From assembly GCF_900086705.1 (NCBI RefSeq), contig NZ_LT575483.1, forward strand, positions 1,076,735 to 1,140,734: 64,000 nt of DNA, written 5' to 3'. The position numbers and the translations under genes are program-made. The notes under the pieces were generated by a model, which worked only from the letters and a program-made list of their open reading frames with translations, was not told where the DNA came from and searched no databases. Origin of the DNA: Massilibacillus massiliensis. Its GTDB lineage: Bacteria > Bacillota > Negativicutes > FLKF01. Shown here in pieces: positions 58,870-64,000 of the stretch. Positions within the stretch are counted from its first letter, which is position 1; every line of letters begins with the position of its first letter.

Positions 58870-61647
58870 TTACAACATTTCGGAAATAAGAATCATTTCA
58901 TCTTCAGTTAACGTTATTTTTAAAGTATTTTTAAATACACTAGCAGCTTTTTTGACGGCATTCAGCTTGTGTGTATCAATTCCGGCAGAACTTCCTTCAT
59001 AATGCAGCGGCTGATTAATAATCATTCTCTCCAATGCACATCCACAATGCACAATTAAACGAATTTGAATAGGATTGCTGAATTTACGATTTAGTTCTTT
59101 CTCCAATACACTGGCAAATTCCAGCAATACACTGATCACCTTTGTTGGGTTTAAATACGTTAAAAACTTTTGCAAACTCTCTTCACAAAGATTACGTACA
59201 ACGACATTTTCTTCTTTTACAATCACTTTCCCCGTCTTCTTAAGCAAATTGCGAAGAATCGTTTCCCCTTCTCCATGAAGTAATTTTTCCAGTGGGATAA
59301 ATGGAATTTCTAATTTTGGTTTTACCATTCCTACTGTGGCAATGATGGTATGCGCTTTTGCGAGCTCCATCAGTACAGTCTCCAAATTCTTGACGCCAAT
59401 TGGAATCACTTCTATTGTTCGATCAACGACATGTACCAAAATATCTTCTACAATTTCTTTTAACTTCACCGCAGCACCTTCACCAGAGGTGCAAATTGTA
59501 ACAATCACTTCATTCGTTGTCTTTATTTTTTTACCATCAACCAAGGCGATCTCATACCCTTTAAAATTAAGCAACGATTCGTAGATACTATCTAAATCCA
59601 TCCCGACAATATCGGCTTTGCGCATCGCTTCTAAAATCAACGGCGTGGATACCATATCAATCGTTCTTACCTGCACCTTTAATTTCTCCATAATCCATGT
59701 ACCTAAATTACATAAAGACCCCATATCAGCAAGCAATAATACACCTTTTTGATAATTCAAATCTTCCAGCTTACAGATCATTTTCTCTAAAATTTCCTGT
59801 GGGCTTACTTCAAGCGGCATATCAATCGCAATAAGATTTGTATCATTGGTACTGAATAATTTTTGCGCAACTTCCACCATAGACGAGGCCGTACTTTTTC
59901 CATGTGTTGCAACTATAATAATTACTTTTTCATCTTTCTCATCTTCTTGTATCGAACTCAACAACAAAGCAAAATATTCGATTTCAGCCTTTGGGACTTC
60001 AATATGGTAATGCCCCTCTATTTTTTCCTTGATTTCTAAAGCAACCTTAAATTCAATTGAATCCCTTCGCAATGCTCCTTCAATCTCACTATACGGCAAT
60101 TCTTGATTTGCTTTCACACGTTTTAAAAATGCACTCAAATGCAAGCTAAAAGCATACAAAAATTTATCGCCATATTCCCGTTCCAAATGTTTATGCGCCA
60201 AACGATTGATCTCTTCTGTAAAATCTACCAAGTCTTTATCCACAATTTTCAACAGTCGCTGCCTCGCTGTCATATGAGAATTTTGTTTATTATAAAACGA
60301 CTTAATATAGACATTTACATCTGTCGCTACAACCTGCTTGATTAATTCATTGCTGATACCTTCTTCTTTTAACAGCTCAACCTTGTCTTCCACAACTTGA
60401 TATAAATTAAACGCCTCTTTATCAACGTCTTCATTGACCAATAACTTCTCGCCCTCCGGCATAATAAATAACGGTTCATCAATATAATTGCTAAGCTCTG
60501 AAAGTTCTTTACGATTCGCACTTAAAGTAAGCAGTCCGGTTTTTATCTTTGACGGCAAAATTTTAAAATCAATCTCAATATAATTCGGATTGTCAATGCC
60601 ATTGAGAAACGCCTTTGCACACAGCAGCTTAATATTCGATTTGAGCTGTCCGACATTGCCAAGACCAATACTGCCGATCAAGGCTTTGACTGATTCCACG
60701 GTGATTTTTACCGGTTTTTTAATTCTTTGCACTTCATCCGATAACAGCAAACGAATAATTGCAAGTTTTTCTTCTAAAGACCGTTCAAGCAATGGTCGAA
60801 TTGTAATAATATTTGGAATACGACGAACGAAGGTTCTCGTTAATGCGGAAGTAGGATCTTCCGTAGTTGCACATATAATAAGAACCTTTGCTTTTCGCGT
60901 TCGCGTCGTCTCACCAAGACGATTAAATGTTCCCGTATCCATAAAATAAAAAATCATTTCCTGGCCTTCCGGTGGCAAACGATGAATTTCATCTAAAAAT
61001 AAGATGCCCTGATCGGCAGCTTCTACCAAGCCAGCTTTGGCAGTATCAGCCCCTGTAAAAGCACCCTTTATATGTCCAAAGATATGTGAAATCAAAAGCT
61101 GTGCGTTATTATAATAATCAGCACAATTAAAGGTAATAAAAGGGGCATCAGCGGCAAGTTTATGTACGGTTTTCCCATATTCATACATCATATGAGCGAA
61201 CAAGGTCTTTCCAACACCCGTTTGTCCTACGATTAAGGTATGCAACCCATCGGGCGGATATAAAATTGCTGCTTTTGCCTGTTCTACTTGTTTTTTTAGG
61301 CTGCTATTTGCACCGATTAAATATTCAAACGGCCCTTTTTGTACAAATTCCGACTTAGGGATGCATTCTTCGATCGCATTTACTTGAATCGGACCAAGCT
61401 CAATAACTTCACCGGTCAAAACTGCTAAACTCTCTTTATCAAAAAATAGTACAGGTCTGCCAAGTATCTTGATAATCTTATCCTGACGGTGCAGTGCGTT
61501 AAGTTCCATACTGACATTATTGCGTAAGATATTTAAATTTTCAGCAATCTCTGCCGCATCAACGCCTACTCGTCCCTGCAACGCTTCCAGTTGATATTCC
61601 TTCGACTTCGATTTTATATACTCATAGATTTTATCAATACGTTTCAT
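58870..61647 (-). CDS. levR: LevR-type sigma-54 activator with PTS regulatory domains
   Basis: This 925-aa transcription activator has an N-terminal HTH (~15-60) and an AAA+ domain (~105-345) with Walker A GQTGVGKT (141-148), the sigma-54 contact loop GAFTGA (~195) and Walker B ILFLDE (~215). PTS-controlled modules follow: PRD1 (~455-555), an EIIA-Man-like domain (~575-690, VATHGKSTASS with a phosphorylatable His), an EIIB-like segment (~715-800, VTICTSGEGAA) and PRD2 (~820-920, VHCGCALERM). HPr and IIA/IIB phosphorylation tune it to sugar supply in Bacillus LevR (family knowledge). It lies directly upstream of the PTS operon it should control. Confidence 0.95.
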   Translation of the reverse strand: MKRIDKIYEYIKSKSKEYQLEALQGRVGVDAAEIAENLNILRNNVSMELNALHRQDKIIKILGRPVLFFDKESLAVLTGEVIELGPIQVNAIEECIPKSEFVQKGPFEYLIGANSSLKKQVEQAKAAILYPPDGLHTLIVGQTGVGKTLFAHMMYEYGKTVHKLAADAPFITFNCADYYNNAQLLISHIFGHIKGAFTGADTAKAGLVEAADQGILFLDEIHRLPPEGQEMIFYFMDTGTFNRLGETTRTRKAKVLIICATTEDPTSALTRTFVRRIPNIITIRPLLERSLEEKLAIIRLLLSDEVQRIKKPVKITVESVKALIGSIGLGNVGQLKSNIKLLCAKAFLNGIDNPNYIEIDFKILPSKIKTGLLTLSANRKELSELSNYIDEPLFIMPEGEKLLVNEDVDKEAFNLYQVVEDKVELLKEEGISNELIKQVVATDVNVYIKSFYNKQNSHMTARQRLLKIVDKDLVDFTEEINRLAHKHLEREYGDKFLYAFSLHLSAFLKRVKANQELPYSEIEGALRRDSIEFKVALEIKEKIEGHYHIEVPKAEIEYFALLLSSIQEDEKDEKVIIIVATHGKSTASSMVEVAQKLFSTNDTNLIAIDMPLEVSPQEILEKMICKLEDLNYQKGVLLLADMGSLCNLGTWIMEKLKVQVRTIDMVSTPLILEAMRKADIVGMDLDSIYESLLNFKGYEIALVDGKKIKTTNEVIVTICTSGEGAAVKLKEIVEDILVHVVDRTIEVIPIGVKNLETVLMELAKAHTIIATVGMVKPKLEIPFIPLEKLLHGEGETILRNLLKKTGKVIVKEENVVVRNLCEESLQKFLTYLNPTKVISVLLEFASVLEKELNRKFSNPIQIRLIVHCGCALERMIINQPLHYEGSSAGIDTHKLNAVKKAASVFKNTLKITLTEDEMILISEML

Positions 61648-61749
61648 GAGTCACCAGTCCCTAAACTTATTTGTCTCCCTGAAAAATTGAACTTTCTACT
61701 TTTTCCATCGTTTTCTTATTTTATCATTTTACCCTATAAATAGAAAAAC

Positions 61750-61776
61750 GGCTAGTATTCTTGTGAAATACTAGCC
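61750..61776 (-). terminator. terminator-like hairpin between the lipase and levR
   Basis: The stem GGCTAGTATT/AATACTAGCC has a 7-nt loop and is followed on the minus strand by GTTTTTCTATTT. It would stop transcripts coming from the lipase gene through repeat copy B. Confidence 0.75.
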
Positions 61777-61789
61777 AGTAGTTGATAAT

Positions 61790-61970
61790 CTATGGACAGA
61801 TAGGCCGCCGGTCGGCGATAAGCACTCATCTGCGTCGTTGCAGCAAGGTGCTGTCGCCCTAGTACAAAAGTACGACTCCTTCTCAACCTCTTGCTGCGCC
61901 TAGCAGCTGAGCACTTCTCACCAACCGGAAACCTATCTTCGTACTAGTTTATAAGTGGTACGGATTTCGT
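61790..61970. repeat. dispersed intergenic repeat, copy B
   Basis: This ~180-bp element is closely similar to the first part of copy A (31280), from CTATGGACAGATAGG through the ATCTTCGTACTAG core to TATAAGTGGTACGG. It lacks the right-hand inverted end of copy A. The internal stem differs from copy A at both arms in a compensating way (GGCGA..TCGCC versus GAGCAGC..GCTGCTC). The rest of 61648-62033 is the terminator-like hairpin. Confidence 0.7.
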
Positions 61971-62033
61971 TATTTTCTAAATTATTGGCATAAATAATTA
62001 CATATAAGGTGCGGATCAGTGAAATTTTTTAAA

Positions 62034-63404
62034 TCATTGTGCTGATAAAGATTTTAATAGTGCCTGCCGTTGTTGTTTTACACTTGTCACGTTTTGCAGT
62101 GAAGCTTCAATTGGCGTGATCTCTTTGCTGCTATTAGCATTGATAAACGATCCGACCAGCCTTTGTTCTTCTACTGCATAAAGGTCTTCCTGAAAACTCA
62201 CGTAAAACTCATGCTTCTGATTAGAAATTCTTTTCGCAGTCATTTCTGGGATGATCATCCATTTACATCCTGCTTGTTTCGCTTTCGCGAATTCCTCTGA
62301 CAAAGCCCCTCGCTGCCCCTCCGCAATCAAAAAACTCGGTAAACTGGTTCGCAAGACTGACGCATAGTTTTCTTCCATATAAAACTGATCTTCCGCAATC
62401 TCCTTATCTATCTTCGTAACAAGCGGCGCAACGTAGACCATAGCCGTCTCGCCGCCGGCTACACCTTCATACCGATTGGCAATTTGCCTTTCCTCCAGAA
62501 CGCCTGCTTGTTTCGCCTCTTCTCTCACATCATAATAATTTCGGATTGCAGAATCCAAATATACCGTAATCGAGTGACGTTTCTTATCAACATTTCGATT
62601 GCGCCGCCAAACTTCTTGGCTGCCAAACTGCGCATATCCGCCCGAAATATTTTGCAATACATTTCTCACTGGATCGCCTTGTATCACAACCCTGGTCAAA
62701 TTAATCTGACTGCCAAACTGATCTGCAAAGGCTTGATTGCCCACAGCGGGTGCGCCAAATGTAATCACTTCGAGCTGTGCGGGATCGACACCTAAACTAA
62801 TAAGTCTCGCAGCTCCCAGTGTTGCTACCGCTCCGCCTAAGCTATGTCCAACCAGATACAATTTACGCTTACTGTCGCCTTTTAATACATCTGCAATATA
62901 TTCGCCATAGGTTGCACCATCATCTTCTTCACTGAAAAAAGCAGTCTGCGTATACTTATGAAACCCACGATGCACCATTGGCTCTTTGCTGGTAAGATTT
63001 TGTTTTTTTGCTTGTTCAGCAAATTGCTCTGGTGTAGTTCCACCAAAATATATTTTGTTAAAATTGAGATCAATTGCAAGATCTTTAAAACTTTCTGTTC
63101 CGGTAATTGCTAAAATATAAATATCATGCTCCAATTCAAAAGCATCATTTTCAACAAAGTAAAATTTTGTATCAACACCATTTACAAATTTTTTATACGG
63201 CTTGATCTGCCAACCTTCTTCTAAGAGCTCGGTTCTTGCGATTTGACCGATGCGATCATTATAAGTAGCTAAACAAACAATTGCGTTGATATACTCTAAT
63301 TTCGCCTTCTGATACTCTTCTAAAATTCCGGCATATGCAACCGTATTCATAAAAAATACAAAGCATAGACATAGAAGAAGTGTCTTTTTAAGTACTCTTT
63401 GCAA
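62034..63404 (-). CDS. secreted class 3 lipase
   Basis: This 456-aa exported alpha/beta-hydrolase has a signal peptide (~1-25, ending AYA). The lipase_3 core holds nucleophile Ser in VGHSLGGAVATLGAA (~residue 190), an acid in VVIQGDPVRNV (Asp) and a His in KKRHSITVYL. The substrate is probably a lipid ester, unproven. A C-terminal ~150 residues of no recognised family follow. The start is uncertain: TTG at 63404 is seven nt after GGAGGGG, whereas TTG at 63410 is too close. It is monocistronic, on the same strand as the metallophosphatase gene. Confidence 0.88.
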   Translation of the reverse strand: MQRVLKKTLLLCLCFVFFMNTVAYAGILEEYQKAKLEYINAIVCLATYNDRIGQIARTELLEEGWQIKPYKKFVNGVDTKFYFVENDAFELEHDIYILAITGTESFKDLAIDLNFNKIYFGGTTPEQFAEQAKKQNLTSKEPMVHRGFHKYTQTAFFSEEDDGATYGEYIADVLKGDSKRKLYLVGHSLGGAVATLGAARLISLGVDPAQLEVITFGAPAVGNQAFADQFGSQINLTRVVIQGDPVRNVLQNISGGYAQFGSQEVWRRNRNVDKKRHSITVYLDSAIRNYYDVREEAKQAGVLEERQIANRYEGVAGGETAMVYVAPLVTKIDKEIAEDQFYMEENYASVLRTSLPSFLIAEGQRGALSEEFAKAKQAGCKWMIIPEMTAKRISNQKHEFYVSFQEDLYAVEEQRLVGSFINANSSKEITPIEASLQNVTSVKQQRQALLKSLSAQ

Positions 63405-63568
63405 AACCAATCCCCTCCATTTGATCTGGCGATACGGTCCAATGATCAGCCAAAATCCTGCGTAGTAGGCTCACATTCTTTTGGCAAATGCCTCTGAACG
63501 AACCTGTTATGTATCTATTTATTATACGAGAAGATTCCGTTCTCTTCCAGTTCCAAATATTTCAATAT

Positions 63569-64000
63569 TTACTTATCTAATTTGATCAGCGACCAATCAT
63601 CCAGTAATTCACCATTTTGCTTAAATACTTGTACATACAAGACCCCATTGGCAATTTTTACGACAGAATAAGTTGGCATATCCGTAGCATTTGTGAAATA
63701 TGTATTCCATAGCTTGGTTCCAACACTTTCATAATACTTTGTTCCACTGCGTCCAACTGTACTATAAATGGTACCACCTTCCGCAACCCGCTGATCGTTT
63801 ACCATCGCAAACGTACGTGCATTCACATGATCATGTCCACTGAATACAACATCTACACCATATTGATCAAAAATTGGTACAAACTGCTTTGTGATGGATG
63901 CCGTTATTTGATCTGTACGATTTGGGTATACAGGACGATGTACAAATACAACTTTCCAACGTTTATTCGTAGCCGCCAAATCATTTTTGAGCCATATCTT
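63569..64000 (-). CDS. metallophosphoesterase (purple acid phosphatase-like), C-terminal part
   Basis: The gene runs off the right edge; only ~143 C-terminal residues are visible. The frame stays open to 64000, where IWLKNDL matches the WL-x-DL motif before the metal-binding strand. It has VVFVHRPVYP (His ligand) and VVFSGHDHVNART (GHxH ligands), the last two metal-binding blocks of calcineurin-like phosphatases, then a beta-rich C-terminus. It is probably secreted like related family members, but the N-terminus is missing. The stop at 63569 is followed by ~150 bp without a gene before the lipase. Confidence 0.88.
   Translation of the reverse strand, partial: KIWLKNDLAATNKRWKVVFVHRPVYPNRTDQITASITKQFVPIFDQYGVDVVFSGHDHVNARTFAMVNDQRVAEGGTIYSTVGRSGTKYYESVGTKLWNTYFTNATDMPTYSVVKIANGVLYVQVFKQNGELLDDWSLIKLDK

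Overview
The window looks like a chromosomal segment of a low-GC, diderm Firmicute of the class Negativicutes (Sporomusaceae/Selenomonadaceae type). This is inferred from Gram-positive style ribosome binding sites, promoters and an L-box, combined with outer-membrane components: a TolC-like channel, tripartite RND pumps and a beta-barrel protein. LevR/sigma-54 control of a mannose-type PTS and a Tat-exported [FeFe] hydrogenase fit an anaerobic fermenter with some respiratory capacity. No phage, integrase, transposase or CRISPR array was seen.

Layout. 1-600: 5' end of a 16S rRNA gene on the minus strand, preceded by tRNA-Gly and two consensus promoters. 681-1986: biotin transporter BioY with a BirA-like operator, and a secreted NlpC/P60 hydrolase. 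2118-14941: a metal-resistance island on the minus strand, with a CusA/CusB/TolC Cu(I)/Ag(I) exporter, four small Met/His/Cys-rich or membrane proteins, an OmpR-type two-component system and a Zn/Cd/Pb P1B-ATPase. Three promoters in the island share one 11-bp direct-repeat box at a fixed distance from the -10. 15080-19808: a CorC-type transporter, a TVP38 membrane protein and a second two-component system with its own repeat box at two sites. 20018-26607: MarR, a frameshifted Fur, TetR and a two-gene RND pump, linked by four copies of a MarR-like operator. 26721-27069: three tRNA genes.

27272-43658: amino-acid permease, YigZ, a GGDEF-EAL protein, two VOC proteins, a secreted SGNH hydrolase, type II NADH dehydrogenase, sigma-54 (rpoN), a eukaryotic-type hexokinase, an ABC-F ATPase, and a periplasmic [FeFe] hydrogenase with its cytochrome b. 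43751-54584: a second CorC paralogue, DEAD-box helicase, topoisomerase III, YkvA-like protein, lysine-riboswitch-controlled lysA, a ferritin-like protein, a 3D-domain secreted protein, nicotinamidase with an ECF S component, and an outer-membrane barrel. 54637-61647: phosphofructokinase and a mannose-family PTS with its sigma-54 activator LevR. 61790-64000: a dispersed repeat, a class 3 lipase and a truncated metallophosphatase.

How parts connect. The PTS, hexokinase and phosphofructokinase form a sugar-uptake and upper-glycolysis set. The PTS has a near-perfect sigma-54 promoter, with rpoN (23 kb away) and LevR both in the window. The periplasmic hydrogenase and NDH-2 are both predicted to feed a membrane quinone pool. 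The strongest candidates for undescribed biology are regulatory: the copper-island repeat box, the second two-component box, the MarR operator set around a frameshifted Fur gene, a Shine-Dalgarno/hairpin/start arrangement shared by both CorC paralogues, and a dispersed structured intergenic repeat.
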